Part shown: positions 22,257-31,080 of the stretch, in pieces | Numbering within the stretch: the first letter of the stretch is position 1 | How the letters are laid out: the number at the start of each line of letters is the position of its first letter | From: an uncultured Eubacteriales bacterium | GTDB lineage: Bacteria > Bacillota > Clostridia > Christensenellales > Aristaeellaceae | Assembly (NCBI GenBank): GCA_902796025.1 | Contig: CADBNW010000095.1 | Coordinates: 1 to 58,175 of the forward strand | Length of the DNA: 58,175 nt | Direction of reading: 5' to 3' | Notes under the pieces: model-generated | Told to the model about the DNA's origin: nothing | The model's input: the letters and a program-made list of their open reading frames with translations, nothing else | Databases searched by the model: none | Translations under genes and position numbers: made by a program

Positions 22257-24632
22257 TTATTTTAGTGTCACGATGGTCACGCCGTCTTCGCCCTCGCCGT
22301 ATTTGCCCAGGCGAAACGCCGATACATAGGATGTGCGCTTTAGTTCGTCGTGCACGGCTTTTCTAAGAGCGCCCGTGCCTTTTCCATGGATGATCGTAAC
22401 GTCGTGAATGTGGTTAAGCCGCGCGCCGTCCAGGAACAGGCTCATTTCGTTCAAAGCCTCCTCCACCGTCATTCCTCTTAGGTCACATTCCATTTCCGCC
22501 CTGCGGGAGGCCTGTGGGATCGCACCCTGGGCGGGCTTTCGGGGCTCGTATTTGCTTCTGGGCTTTGCCTTTGGCTCCGGCGGGGCCATGCGGACCTCGC
22601 TGATATTTACGTTCATTTTCAGCGCGCCCGCCTGCACCGTCATGTCGCCCTTGGCGTCCGGGGCGCTGAGCACCTCGGCAACTGTGCCCAGGCGCAAAAG
22701 CTCTACTCGGTCGCCGATCTTTAAATGCTCCGGCCGTTCTCCCGCCTGCTGCTTTTGCGGCACGATGGTATCGCTCAGCTCATCCAATCCGCCCTGCAGC
22801 GCGCCGCGCAGCTGATGCAATTCGTGCTCCTTGAGGCCAGAACCGCTCTTTGCCTTTTTGAGCTCTGCGATGATGCGCTCCGCTTCCGCCTGGGCCTTCG
22901 TCAAAACGCGCCTTGCTTCCTCGCGCGATTTTTGCATCATGTGCTCGCGCTGGGCCTCCAGCTCCTTTCGCGCCTTGTCGGCTTCGTTTCGGATGCGCTG
23001 GGTTTCAAGATGCGCCTGCTCGGCAAGCGCCCGCTCCTTTTCCGCTACCTGCCTGTGGTATTCCGCGTTTGCGATCACGTCCTCAAAGCGGATCTGATCC
23101 CGCGTCAAGTGCGCGCCGGCGCTTTGGATGATGTCCTCACTAAGGCCAAGCTTTCTTGAGATCTCAAAGGCGTTGGACTTGCCGGGCACGCCGATCAGCA
23201 GCTTGTAGGTCGGGCGCAGCGATTCCACGTCAAATTCCACGGAGGCGTTTTCAACGCCCTTTGTGCCAAGAGCAAAGGCCTTGAGCTCCGCATAGTGCGT
23301 GGTGGCAAGGGTGATAACGCCCTGTTTCAGCAGCTTTTCCAATATGCTCATGGCAAGAGCCGCGCCCTCCGTGGGATCGGTGCCCGCGCCAAGCTCGTCA
23401 AACAACACCATGGAGCGTTCGCCAAGCGCCGTCAAGATCGACACGATGTTCGTCATATGGCTTGAGAACGTGGACAGGCTCTGCTCAATGCTCTGCTCGT
23501 CGCCGATATCCGCAAACACCTCGTCGAACACCGAAATCTCGCTGCCATAGGCCGCCGGGATCTGCAGCCCCGCCTGCGCCATCAGCGTAAGCAGGCCAAC
23601 CGTCTTCAACGTGACCGTCTTTCCGCCGGTGTTCGGGCCGGTGATGACGAGGGTAGTAAACTCGTCCCCGATCCATATGTCCAGGGGCACCACCTTGTCC
23701 CGGTCGATCAGGGGGTGGCGCGCCTTGATCAGGCGGATCCGCCCTTTGTCGTTCAATTGCGGCGGAACGGCGTCCATCTCGCGCCCGAGATAGGCCCTTG
23801 CAAAGATCAGATCGAGCCTTCCCATGATGAGGATGCTCTCATCGATGATGGTGCTGTCCGGGGCGATCCTTTCGGTAAATTCACCAAGGATGCGCTGGAT
23901 CTCCTTATGCTCCTTGAGCGTCCACTCCTTTAGCTCGTTGCCCGCCTCGACCACGCTCATGGGCTCGATGAACAGGGTCGAGCCGCTGCCGCTTTGGTCG
24001 TGCACGAGACCCGGAACGTATTGCCTGTATTCCGCCTTGACCGGGATCACGAAGCGGCCGTTTCGCATGGTGATGATGTTGTCGCTCAGATACTTTTGCG
24101 TGGCGGCGGAGCGGATAAAGCCGTTCAGCTTGTCTCGCACCCGGTCGTTTACGGTGCGTATGTGGCGGCGGATGTCCTTAAGCTCCGGGGAGGCGCTGTC
24201 GCTCATTTCGTCCTCTGAAATGATCGCGGAAACGATGTCCTCCTCCAGCATGCGGTTGGTATAGATGCGGCTTGCCATTTCGCTTAAGATCGGGGTATCC
24301 TCCCGCTCGGTGACGAGCGCGCGCCGGGCCTGCCGCATCGCGTTAAGCACGCCACTGATCTCAAGCAGCGCCTTCATGGTGAGCACCGAGCCCATTCGGC
24401 TTAAGCGCAGATACTCCCTAACGTCCTTAAAGCCGCTTAAAGGATTTCCGCCGGTATAAGCGATGACGCTCAGCGCCTCCTCGGTTTCCGCCTGCAGGCG
24501 CTTTACCGCTTCCAGTTCATTTGCAGGCTCAAGCGCGCCTGCAAGCTCGCGCCCGATCTCGCTTACGGCATACTCCTTCAGCTTTTCCAGTATTTTATTG
24601 TATTCCAGCACTCGCTGATACTTTGCGTTCAT
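22257..24632 (-). CDS. mutS2: Endonuclease MutS2
   Basis: A 791-residue MutS2: core/lever region, ATPase with Walker A GPNTGGKT and Walker B in VLFDELGAGTDPTEG, long coiled coil (about 515-630, rich in Glu/Ala/Arg), a KOW-like segment, and a C-terminal Smr nuclease domain with DLRGMTVEEAL and HGKGTGALR. It lacks the MutS mismatch-recognition domain, as expected. MutS2 proteins suppress recombination and act on collided or stalled ribosomes. It starts 15 nt after the U32 gene behind GGAG. Confidence 0.95.
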   Translation of the reverse strand: MNAKYQRVLEYNKILEKLKEYAVSEIGRELAGALEPANELEAVKRLQAETEEALSVIAYTGGNPLSGFKDVREYLRLSRMGSVLTMKALLEISGVLNAMRQARRALVTEREDTPILSEMASRIYTNRMLEEDIVSAIISEDEMSDSASPELKDIRRHIRTVNDRVRDKLNGFIRSAATQKYLSDNIITMRNGRFVIPVKAEYRQYVPGLVHDQSGSGSTLFIEPMSVVEAGNELKEWTLKEHKEIQRILGEFTERIAPDSTIIDESILIMGRLDLIFARAYLGREMDAVPPQLNDKGRIRLIKARHPLIDRDKVVPLDIWIGDEFTTLVITGPNTGGKTVTLKTVGLLTLMAQAGLQIPAAYGSEISVFDEVFADIGDEQSIEQSLSTFSSHMTNIVSILTALGERSMVLFDELGAGTDPTEGAALAMSILEKLLKQGVITLATTHYAELKAFALGTKGVENASVEFDVESLRPTYKLLIGVPGKSNAFEISRKLGLSEDIIQSAGAHLTRDQIRFEDVIANAEYHRQVAEKERALAEQAHLETQRIRNEADKARKELEAQREHMMQKSREEARRVLTKAQAEAERIIAELKKAKSGSGLKEHELHQLRGALQGGLDELSDTIVPQKQQAGERPEHLKIGDRVELLRLGTVAEVLSAPDAKGDMTVQAGALKMNVNISEVRMAPPEPKAKPRSKYEPRKPAQGAIPQASRRAEMECDLRGMTVEEALNEMSLFLDGARLNHIHDVTIIHGKGTGALRKAVHDELKRTSYVSAFRLGKYGEGEDGVTIVTLK

Positions 24633-24647
24633 TGAAAGCTCTCCGCG

Positions 24648-26951
24648 TCATTCGATAGGTCTGAAATAGTGCCCGGTCGTATATTTTCCATTTGCTGCTT
24701 CTGACTCGCCCGCATCCGCCAAACGGCGATAGCGCCGCGTGATGATTATGGCCTCGTCCCTGCTCTCGACTGACAGCAGGATCAAATAGCTTTTGCAGGC
24801 AGGCAGGCGTTTTAGCTGCCCGGATAGCTCCAGCGGCACGCTGTTTAGAACATCTATGATGCAGCCGCTGTCACTTGCTGTGCGCCGTAGCGGAAACACC
24901 GCCTTCATGCGGTCGGTCAGGAAGCAGTCGTTTAAGCGCTTCCCCTCTTTTGCTTCGTCGCAGGCCCGGCAGGCAGCATGCAGTTCCCCGCCCCTTGCGG
25001 CGTTTAACGGACAGTGCCTTAGGTGCATAAGCGGCAGCCTTCCGTAAACGACCAGCTCCTGATTTCCGCCGAGGGCAGATGTTTCTGCGGCTGTAAGCTC
25101 TACGGACGGGATATAGCGTTCATCTGAGATGTTCAAAAACGATAGCGCGCCCGTATTGCAGAGATTCAGCTCAAAGCCAAATCTTTTTTCGCCCGGCCAG
25201 TCAAGGCCCATCTGCCCGATATTGCTCAGGTAAACGCCCTTTTCTTCCGCGCTGTGCTTAAGGCAAAAGCGATTGAGCACCTCTAAATCGCTGCCAGAGC
25301 AAACGGCGGGCAGGTGGATGAACAGACCCCTTATATCCGCCTTTTCAAGCGCTTCCTCTCTTAAGTCCGCAGGAAAATAGATGGCGTCGTCCGCACCTTC
25401 TTGAAGGCAGGCGCGAAGCGTCAAAATGTCGCTTCCCATGACGCTGAGGCCCGGCTTTTCCCTGGCCGCCAGAAGGGCGTCTGGAAAATCGTATTCTCGC
25501 ACGCTTCCCGTTGCGCCAGAACGAAGCTCGATGCGTTTTTTTCCAAGCATCTCAAGCGCCTCGCGCCTTAGGCGGTTGATCTCAGATACCGGCACAAAGG
25601 CGTCCTCGTCCATATCGATGACCGCATCTTCGATGCTGTAGCAGGTGCCGCCGGTTTTTGAAAGCTGCTCGCGCACGCGCGCGGGATCCGCCTTTTTGGA
25701 CTGGGCTTGCTCCACCTTTTCGCCGCTTACGCTCTGCACGGCCTTTCCGTCGCTGAGCGTAAGAGAAAGCGCCTTCCCGACCCGCGCTTCCAGGCGCGCG
25801 CTTAGGCGGACCATTTGCTTTTCGACCCGGTAGCTTTCCTTTGCATCGCTTAGCTGCGAAGCGCTACTCATCAAGTACACCTCGCCCTTCAGCCTTGCCG
25901 GGTTTTGCACACGCATGCCCTTTGAGCCGTTCAGGTGTACGGGAACGTCTTCGCCGTTTTCCGGCCGGATCGCTGCGGCGTCCTGCGCTGATATGTCGCG
26001 CTCCAGGGTAATCGTTTTGCTGTCTTTGCTCTCTCCCGCCCTTATGCCCCAGTGAGAGGGGCGCTTAACGGACAGGAAGCTTCCGTCGGATACGCCCCTT
26101 AGATACCCCTGGGTAAAGCCGCCGCGGTTAAAGATCTGCTTAAGCTCGTCTTCGTCCTTCTCGGTAAAGGGCGCGCCGTCCAGCAGCTTTCGGTAGATGC
26201 GGGTCACGATCGCCACATACTCCGGGCGCTTTAAGCGTCCTTCGATTTTAAGGCTGCTTGCGCCGGCGCTCACGATTTCGCCTAAGATCGGCGCGGTCAT
26301 CAAATCCTTGGGCGACAATAGATAGCCGCTCACCCGCGCCGCGCCGCTTAGGCTGTATTCCATGCGGCAGGGCTGGGCGCACATGCCGCGGTTGCCGCTT
26401 CTTCCGCCCACCATGCTGGAAAACAGGCATTGCCCGGAGCAGGCCACGCACAGCGCGCCGTGGCAGAAGACCTCGGTTTCAATGCCGGCTTCCGAGCAGG
26501 CGCGGATCTCCTCCAGCGGCATTTCGCGCGCCAGCACGGCCCGTTCAAAGCCACGCTTTTTCAAATACTCCGCGCCCTGGCGGTTGCACACCGCCATTTG
26601 CGTGCTTGCGTGCAGGCGAAGCCCCGGCACCATCTGCCCAAGCGCCTCGCATACGCCAAAATCCTGTACGATGGCAGCATCCGCATGGCAGGCGGCAAGC
26701 TCCCTTGCGACCTGCTCCAGTTCGCCAAATTCGCGCTGCTTTACGATGGTGTTTACCGTAACGTACAGCTTTTTGCCCCGCTCGTGCAGATAGTCGCTTG
26801 CACGCTTTAGCTCTTCTGCGTCAAAGTTGCCCGCGCCTTTTCTGGCATTTAAACCCTTGCCGCCAAGATAGACCGCGTCCGCGCCGTTTTGCACGGCAGC
26901 GATCAGGCATTCCCATTGCCCCGCCGGGGCCAATAGCTCAACGCCGCTCAT
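24648..26951 (-). CDS. U32-family protein with DUF3656 (RlhA-like)
   Basis: A 767-residue U32 protein. The N-terminal TIM-barrel begins VELLAPAGQWECLIAA and contains GADAVYLGG. The family signature is clear in EVFCHGALCVACSGQC, followed by GNRGMCAQPC; Cys168, Cys175, Cys191 and Cys195 are candidate iron-sulfur ligands. The C-terminal half fits the DUF3656/collagenase-like extension. U32 proteins once called collagenases now include RlhA and TrhP, which hydroxylate rRNA or tRNA using prephenate-derived precursors, so an RNA-modifying role is most likely. Overlaps the LCP gene by 4 nt. Confidence 0.9.
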   Translation of the reverse strand: MSGVELLAPAGQWECLIAAVQNGADAVYLGGKGLNARKGAGNFDAEELKRASDYLHERGKKLYVTVNTIVKQREFGELEQVARELAACHADAAIVQDFGVCEALGQMVPGLRLHASTQMAVCNRQGAEYLKKRGFERAVLAREMPLEEIRACSEAGIETEVFCHGALCVACSGQCLFSSMVGGRSGNRGMCAQPCRMEYSLSGAARVSGYLLSPKDLMTAPILGEIVSAGASSLKIEGRLKRPEYVAIVTRIYRKLLDGAPFTEKDEDELKQIFNRGGFTQGYLRGVSDGSFLSVKRPSHWGIRAGESKDSKTITLERDISAQDAAAIRPENGEDVPVHLNGSKGMRVQNPARLKGEVYLMSSASQLSDAKESYRVEKQMVRLSARLEARVGKALSLTLSDGKAVQSVSGEKVEQAQSKKADPARVREQLSKTGGTCYSIEDAVIDMDEDAFVPVSEINRLRREALEMLGKKRIELRSGATGSVREYDFPDALLAAREKPGLSVMGSDILTLRACLQEGADDAIYFPADLREEALEKADIRGLFIHLPAVCSGSDLEVLNRFCLKHSAEEKGVYLSNIGQMGLDWPGEKRFGFELNLCNTGALSFLNISDERYIPSVELTAAETSALGGNQELVVYGRLPLMHLRHCPLNAARGGELHAACRACDEAKEGKRLNDCFLTDRMKAVFPLRRTASDSGCIIDVLNSVPLELSGQLKRLPACKSYLILLSVESRDEAIIITRRYRRLADAGESEAANGKYTTGHYFRPIE

Positions 26952-28414
26952 TGGCCGTAAATGAACTGGTGAAGCTTTCTGGTATTGGCTTCAAGATCCA
27001 CGTCGTAGAGCATATCCTCGTTTCCGCGCCGCTCCTGCACGTAGGTGCCGGTCTCCGGCAGACGGAGCTCCTTTGCGCCCTCAAAGCCCTCGCGCCCAAG
27101 CACAAGCCCGGCAAGCTCCACGATAGTGTTGGTGTTTAAGTTCGTTTTGAAGTTAGAAAGGTTTCCAAGCACCAGCTCCATGATGCGCTGGGAGGACGCG
27201 CCCTTCATTTTGAGCATCAGCTTGTTGAGCACCGCCCTTTGGCGCTCCGCTCGGCCAAAGTCGCTGTCCAGCTTTCTGATGCGGGCATAGCCAAGGGTCT
27301 GCATGCCGTTTAGGTGCACGTTTTTGCCGTACTGGGTCAATTCGCTTGCCAGATACTCCGCCTTAGCCGCGTCGTAATCAGCTCTTCCAAGCTTGATCTG
27401 GATTGCGTACTGCTCGCGCACGTTGTGGTTGATCTGATCCATCTCGTTTTTGGTGATGTCCATTTCGATGCCGCCAAGCTTTTCGGCGATTGTTGCAAAG
27501 CCGGAAAAGTCCACAAAAGCGTAGTATTGGATGTTCATGCCGAAATTGCTGTTGACCGTCTGCATCGCAAGGTTTGCCCCGCCGAAAAAGTAGGCGGAGT
27601 TTATGCGGTTGGTGCCGCCGTTTATTCTAAGGGCGGTATCGCGCATAAGGGAGGTCAGCTTGATCTCGCCGCTGCTTCGGTTTATGGAGCAGATGATCAT
27701 CGTGTCCGTGCGGCAGGCCTCGTGGGGATTACGCGTATCGGCGCCAAGCAGCAAAATGTTCAGCCAGCTTTCATCCAGCCCCGGGGTGACGGCAAGATCC
27801 TTTACGCTTACGCTGTTGCCGTCCGCTGCGTTCAGATTGTCCTCCTGCTGGCTGCTTTCGATATCCGAAAACAGCTTGTCCATTTCGTCAAACTGCGGAT
27901 CGGAGACGGGCTGCGCGGTGCCCTGGGGCTTTACAAGGCTGATGAGCTTTGTGGAGAAGCCGCCAATATTCACGATCTGCTTGTAGTCCAGCAAAAACAG
28001 CGCTCCTGCGGCAAGCACGATCACCAGCACAAAAGCAAGCACCGCGGGCGCGGCAGATTTTTTGCGCTTGGCTGGCGCGCTCTTTTTCTTTTTTGTATGG
28101 AGATCGTTTTTTGCACGGACATTGGATTTTGCCGGGCGTTTTTCGCTGGTAGCGGCCTTGTGTCTGCTGTCCTCTTGAGCCCTCCTTTTTTTTTCGGACG
28201 CCTTTTTGCTTTGGCCCTCGTCCTCGTCAACGTAGTCGTAAGGCAGCTCCCGCCTGGTGTCTGCCTTTTTTGCGCTCTTTGCTGTTTTGCCCTCGTCTTC
28301 GTCTATATATTCGTAGGCTAAGGACTTGTCCTTTGCGTCAGCGTTTTTTTTGCGCTTTTTCGTCTTTCCCTCGTCCTCGTCTACGTACACGTAAGGCAGT
28401 GAACCGTCTTTCAT
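26948..28414 (-). CDS. LytR-CpsA-Psr (LCP) family cell-wall glycopolymer ligase
   Basis: A 488-residue LCP protein. The N-terminal cytoplasmic tail (1-121) contains three copies of a short repeat with core Y-x-Y-x-DEDEG (residues about 6-19, 32-45, 57-70) separated by Lys-rich linkers. One membrane helix follows (122-142), then the outer LCP domain with ILLLGADTRNP (Asp226, Arg228), RTDTMI (Asp237), SLMRD (Arg258) and TNRINSAY (Arg270), the usual catalytic and metal/pyrophosphate-binding set. LCP enzymes attach teichoic acid or capsule polymers to peptidoglycan. The tail is far longer and more patterned than usual. Good GGAGG site; promoter at 28451-28479. Confidence 0.92.
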   Translation of the reverse strand: MKDGSLPYVYVDEDEGKTKKRKKNADAKDKSLAYEYIDEDEGKTAKSAKKADTRRELPYDYVDEDEGQSKKASEKKRRAQEDSRHKAATSEKRPAKSNVRAKNDLHTKKKKSAPAKRKKSAAPAVLAFVLVIVLAAGALFLLDYKQIVNIGGFSTKLISLVKPQGTAQPVSDPQFDEMDKLFSDIESSQQEDNLNAADGNSVSVKDLAVTPGLDESWLNILLLGADTRNPHEACRTDTMIICSINRSSGEIKLTSLMRDTALRINGGTNRINSAYFFGGANLAMQTVNSNFGMNIQYYAFVDFSGFATIAEKLGGIEMDITKNEMDQINHNVREQYAIQIKLGRADYDAAKAEYLASELTQYGKNVHLNGMQTLGYARIRKLDSDFGRAERQRAVLNKLMLKMKGASSQRIMELVLGNLSNFKTNLNTNTIVELAGLVLGREGFEGAKELRLPETGTYVQERRGNEDMLYDVDLEANTRKLHQFIYGQ

Positions 28415-28450
28415 TCGATGTCCTCCAAGACTTCCCAGTATATATCTGCG

Positions 28451-28479
28451 ATTATACTACCATCCACCGCATTTTACAA
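28451..28479 (-). promoter_or_regulatory. Promoter of the LCP-U32-mutS2 operon
   Basis: On the minus strand, TTGTAA (28474-28479) and TATAAT (28451-28456), spacing 17 bp, about 37 nt upstream of the LCP start. Downstream gaps are so short that this promoter could drive LCP, U32 and mutS2, perhaps further. Confidence 0.75.
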
Positions 28480-28519
28480 GTAAAATCGCGTGGCAGCAAA
28501 ATTTTGTCGCGCGCAGGCC

Positions 28520-28552
28520 AAAAACAAAACAGCCGGCAGCAGCGCTGCCGGC
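28520..28552 (-). terminator. Intrinsic terminator of the SH3-repeat gene
   Basis: A 9-3-9 perfect hairpin (GCCGGCAGC with GCTGCCGGC, 28532-28552) followed on the minus strand by TGTTTTGTTTTT. It lies just past the stop at 28567. Confidence 0.9.
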
Positions 28553-28566
28553 GAAAAAAAGCTTAG

Positions 28567-29277
28567 TTACTTCTTTAGATACTTGCTCCAGATGAAGCCC
28601 GTTTTGCTTCCATACTTCACCTTCCACCATTTGCTGTTGGAGGTGCTCACGATCGTGACCTTGGTGTTTTTTGCAAGCGTGGTCACTCTGCCATAGCTTG
28701 TGCCGGGGCCGGAGCGCATGATGACGGCCGATGCCGTTACCACGGCGGTCTTAGTGCTGCTGGAGGAAGAGGAGGCGCTGGTCTTAACGTACTTGCTGTG
28801 TACGAAGCCCTGCGTTCCGCCGCTTGTGGATACCAGGTACCAGCTGCCGTTTTTGCCAAGCACGGTCAGCTTCTGGCCGTTTTTGAGGGAAGCGATGTGG
28901 GCGTATCCCGTGCCCGCACCGGAACGCAGATTGACCTTGCTGGAGGCGTAGGTGGTCTTTACGGTGCCGGTGTAGTGCTTGGAGTAGTAGGTGGTGCCGG
29001 AGGCATAGCCTTTGCCGTTACCGGAAATGTAGAGGTTTTTGATGTACCCCTCCCGGTTATCGCTGGTGCGGATCTTGCTCCACACAGAGCCCTTGCTAAG
29101 CACTGTGATGCTGTCGCCGTTATGCACGTAGCCGTTGATCTTGTACTTCGTGCCGGGGCCAGTCCTAAGGTTCAGGCTTCCGCCCTTATATGCAAGCTTT
29201 ACGGTTTCAGCGCTTGCTGCGATCAGCAGCGTGGACAGAAGCAGCAACACCATAAATACACTTAGGATTCGCTTCAT
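28567..29277 (-). CDS. Secreted protein with three SH3b domains
   Basis: A 236-residue secreted protein: signal peptide to about residue 23 (LLIAASA/ET), then three bacterial SH3 domains, each with the LRTGPGT-like motif (SLNLRTGPGTKY, VNLRSGAGTGY, VIMRSGPGTSY), linked by Thr/Ser-rich stretches. Such domains bind peptidoglycan, but no catalytic domain is attached, so it probably modulates cell-wall enzymes or coats the wall. The start at 29277 is chosen because AAGGAAGGTG lies upstream; an earlier in-frame Met lacks it. Confidence 0.88.
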   Translation of the reverse strand: MKRILSVFMVLLLLSTLLIAASAETVKLAYKGGSLNLRTGPGTKYKINGYVHNGDSITVLSKGSVWSKIRTSDNREGYIKNLYISGNGKGYASGTTYYSKHYTGTVKTTYASSKVNLRSGAGTGYAHIASLKNGQKLTVLGKNGSWYLVSTSGGTQGFVHSKYVKTSASSSSSSTKTAVVTASAVIMRSGPGTSYGRVTTLAKNTKVTIVSTSNSKWWKVKYGSKTGFIWSKYLKK

Positions 29278-29304
29278 ATTATTCACCTTCCTTGTAATTC
29301 TAAA

Positions 29305-29313
29305 CACATTATA
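29305..29313 (-). promoter_or_regulatory. Extended -10 promoter of the SH3-repeat gene
   Basis: TATAAT at 29308-29313 on the minus strand is preceded by TG at the extended -10 position; the -35 region is weak. Transcription would begin about 25 nt before the ATG at 29277. Confidence 0.55.
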
Positions 29314-29440
29314 TCACACGAAGCTCCTGAAGCGAATAAATAAAGCTTTACAATGTTATGTACAATTTAATACGCATGTTTGACAAATCAAATCCGGCCC
29401 ACCTCTGGGATGCACAAGCGGATAAGCTCCGGGGTGGTTT

Positions 29441-29716
29441 GGAGGGGCTGCAGCCCCTCCTGCTTCAATCCGCAGGGACGGCTTTGCCATCCCGAGGACG
29501 ATTTTTGCGAAGCAGAGCTTGCCCTGCGAAAGCAAAAATCGCTTCCTTGCAGTTTTTGCGCCCGGAAATCTCCGCAGAGATTTCAGCAAAAACTGTTGGC
29601 CTGTTGCACATGCTTTACAGCTAAGCGTTTTGATTAACTATACACATAATGGCAACATAACCAGGCGCTTTAAATGAATCTTTGATTCATTTAAAGCGAG
29701 AGGCTGTGCAACAGCC
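29441..29716. repeat. Array of perfect and nested inverted repeats
   Basis: The 29278-29812 gap has no gene I can support. It contains at least six hairpin-forming repeats: a 20-bp palindrome at 29441-29460; a near-perfect stem at 29475-29493; 10-bp arms 29499-29508/29532-29541 enclosing a smaller hairpin; 10-bp arms 29550-29559/29586-29595 enclosing a perfect 8-4-8 hairpin at 29565-29584; a perfect 15-3-15 hairpin at 29666-29698; and a 6-3-6 hairpin at 29702-29716, whose TGTGCAACAG also pairs with CTGTTGCACA at 29601-29610. This may be a degenerate mobile element or a structured RNA. Promoters for the flanking genes sit outside the array. Confidence 0.75.
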
Positions 29717-29736
29717 CCATTTGCCTTTTGAAAGTA

Positions 29737-29765
29737 TTTACAAATTCTGTGCCTTATGGTAAAAT
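29737..29765 (+). promoter_or_regulatory. Promoter of the iron/phosphonate-type importer operon
   Basis: TTTACA (29737-29742) and TAAAAT (29760-29765), spacing 17 bp. The expected leader of about 40 nt holds a small hairpin (29775-29787, CCCGC/GCGGG) and a GAGGGAGG site at 29796-29803. The leader is too short for a riboswitch. Confidence 0.75.
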
Positions 29766-29812
29766 ATCAATATACCCGCAATGCGGGAATTTATTGAGGG
29801 AGGCTTTCTGAA

Positions 29813-31012
29813 ATGAAGAAAGTTATGTCCTTTGCGCTGGTGCTTGCGCTGGCGCTGACGCTTCTTGCCGGTATGGCAAACGCCGAGGATTATTCCGGCT
29901 ACACCATCCGCATTTATTCCAACTCCAACTCTGCCGAGCGCGTCACCTGGCTCAAAACTGAAGCCGAAAAAGCGGGCTTCAGCATCTCTCTTGACGACAA
30001 CTCTGTCTACTCCGGTGATACCGCTGCTGTCCAGGCCGCAAACGAGCACAAGGACGGCGACATCATCTTCGGCCTCAACGAGACCCGTTGGAGCCAGCTG
30101 GTTAACGGCACCTATGAGAACCTCAAGGTCATGGACTGGACTCCCAGCTGGGCTGAGGACGTTGGCGAATACAAGTACGACGGCAAGGCCTACGGCATCG
30201 TGATCCAGAACGTCCTGATGCTCTACAGGACCGACGAGTACGGCACCAACGGCAAGGAGCTTCACTTTGATCACTGGGCGGACATCGTAAACTGCGGCTA
30301 CACCTGGTACCGCCAGGGCAAGGTCGGCGGCACGACCAACGCCAACATCAACTCCTCCATGCTCTACGCTTTCACCGATCCCACCTCTCCTGCGGGCGGC
30401 ATCAGCCTTGACGGCTGGAAGACCCTGTGGAAGTACTGCGCAAACGGCAAGTTCACCGGCGACTCCTACGGACTTGACGCCATCAACCGCTGCGACGTGC
30501 AGGTGAGCACCTACTACTCCTCTTCCCTCTACGGCCAGATCTTTAACGCCCAGAATACCTTCGACCATCCGCTGCTCGGCACCCTGCAGCCCGAAAACTG
30601 GGCCCTGGTGGACATCGCCGACGGCACCTACTATATCGCTGAGTACCTGGGCATTTTGGAGCGCGAGGGCAGGACTGAGGAGCAGACCGAGATCGTGAAG
30701 GCCTTTGCCGAGTGGTTCGGCAGCGCCGATCTGCAGGCGGCCTGGGCCGACACCTTCGATTCCTATCCCTGCAACAAGGTTGCCGCCTCCGTGATCTACG
30801 GTGACGACATCCCCGCCATCTATCAGCTGAAGAACTTCGCGCTCAGCAAGGTCGAAGGCACCGATATGACCTACGCCGAGTACGTGGCCGCCCACAGCGC
30901 CGAGTGGACCAACATCATGACCAACCTCGGCTTCTACTGGGCCGATTCCAACGCCCCCGCCGAGCCTGACTGGGAGAACCTCGACTGGGCGACCCTCACT
31001 CAGAAAAAGTAA
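29813..31012 (+). CDS. ABC transporter substrate-binding protein, iron/phosphonate type
   Basis: A 399-residue type II periplasmic-binding-fold protein. The signal peptide ends ANA/ED near residue 25. The remainder resembles the Fe(III)/2-aminoethylphosphonate/thiamine-binding cluster (IRIYSNSNSAER at the start, IVIQNVLMLYRTDEYG, TFDHPLLGTLQPENWAL). Its partners, a PotA/FbpC-like ATPase and a fused double permease, match that transporter class. The signal contains LLAGM where a Gram-positive lipoprotein would have LLAGC, so no lipid anchor is expected. The ligand is uncertain. A hairpin after the stop (31029-31054) may stabilise this part of the transcript for higher expression. Confidence 0.85.
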   Translation: MKKVMSFALVLALALTLLAGMANAEDYSGYTIRIYSNSNSAERVTWLKTEAEKAGFSISLDDNSVYSGDTAAVQAANEHKDGDIIFGLNETRWSQLVNGTYENLKVMDWTPSWAEDVGEYKYDGKAYGIVIQNVLMLYRTDEYGTNGKELHFDHWADIVNCGYTWYRQGKVGGTTNANINSSMLYAFTDPTSPAGGISLDGWKTLWKYCANGKFTGDSYGLDAINRCDVQVSTYYSSSLYGQIFNAQNTFDHPLLGTLQPENWALVDIADGTYYIAEYLGILEREGRTEEQTEIVKAFAEWFGSADLQAAWADTFDSYPCNKVAASVIYGDDIPAIYQLKNFALSKVEGTDMTYAEYVAAHSAEWTNIMTNLGFYWADSNAPAEPDWENLDWATLTQKK

Positions 31013-31028
31013 TCCGTATCCAAATTGC

Positions 31029-31054
31029 GCGAGGCTGCTTTCGGGCAGCCTCGC
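31029..31054 (+). other. Intercistronic stabilising hairpin
   Basis: A perfect 10-6-10 hairpin (GCGAGGCTGC/GCAGCCTCGC) without a U tract lies between the binding-protein gene and the ATPase gene. Such stems commonly protect the 5' cistron so that more binding protein than transporter is made. Partial termination is possible but less likely. Confidence 0.6.
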
Positions 31055-31080
31055 CATTGATTGCAAAAGGAGACTTCGCT

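Noticed and set aside
27314..28321. Plus-strand open frame opposite the LCP gene
   Set aside because: It is antisense to conserved LCP motifs and has no ribosome site or recognisable domain.
29441..29716. Reading the palindrome region as a CRISPR array
   Set aside because: The repeats differ from one another in sequence and spacing; there are no equal-length repeats with unique spacers and no cas genes nearby.
29766..29812. Riboswitch upstream of the importer operon
   Set aside because: The leader after the predicted start is only about 40 nt with one small hairpin, too short for known riboswitch classes.
29738..31066. Long minus-strand open frame (442 codons) opposite the binding-protein gene
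   Set aside because: It runs antisense to a gene with a clear signal peptide, promoter and ribosome site; its translation is low-complexity Val/Gly/Ala-rich with no motif and no ribosome site.
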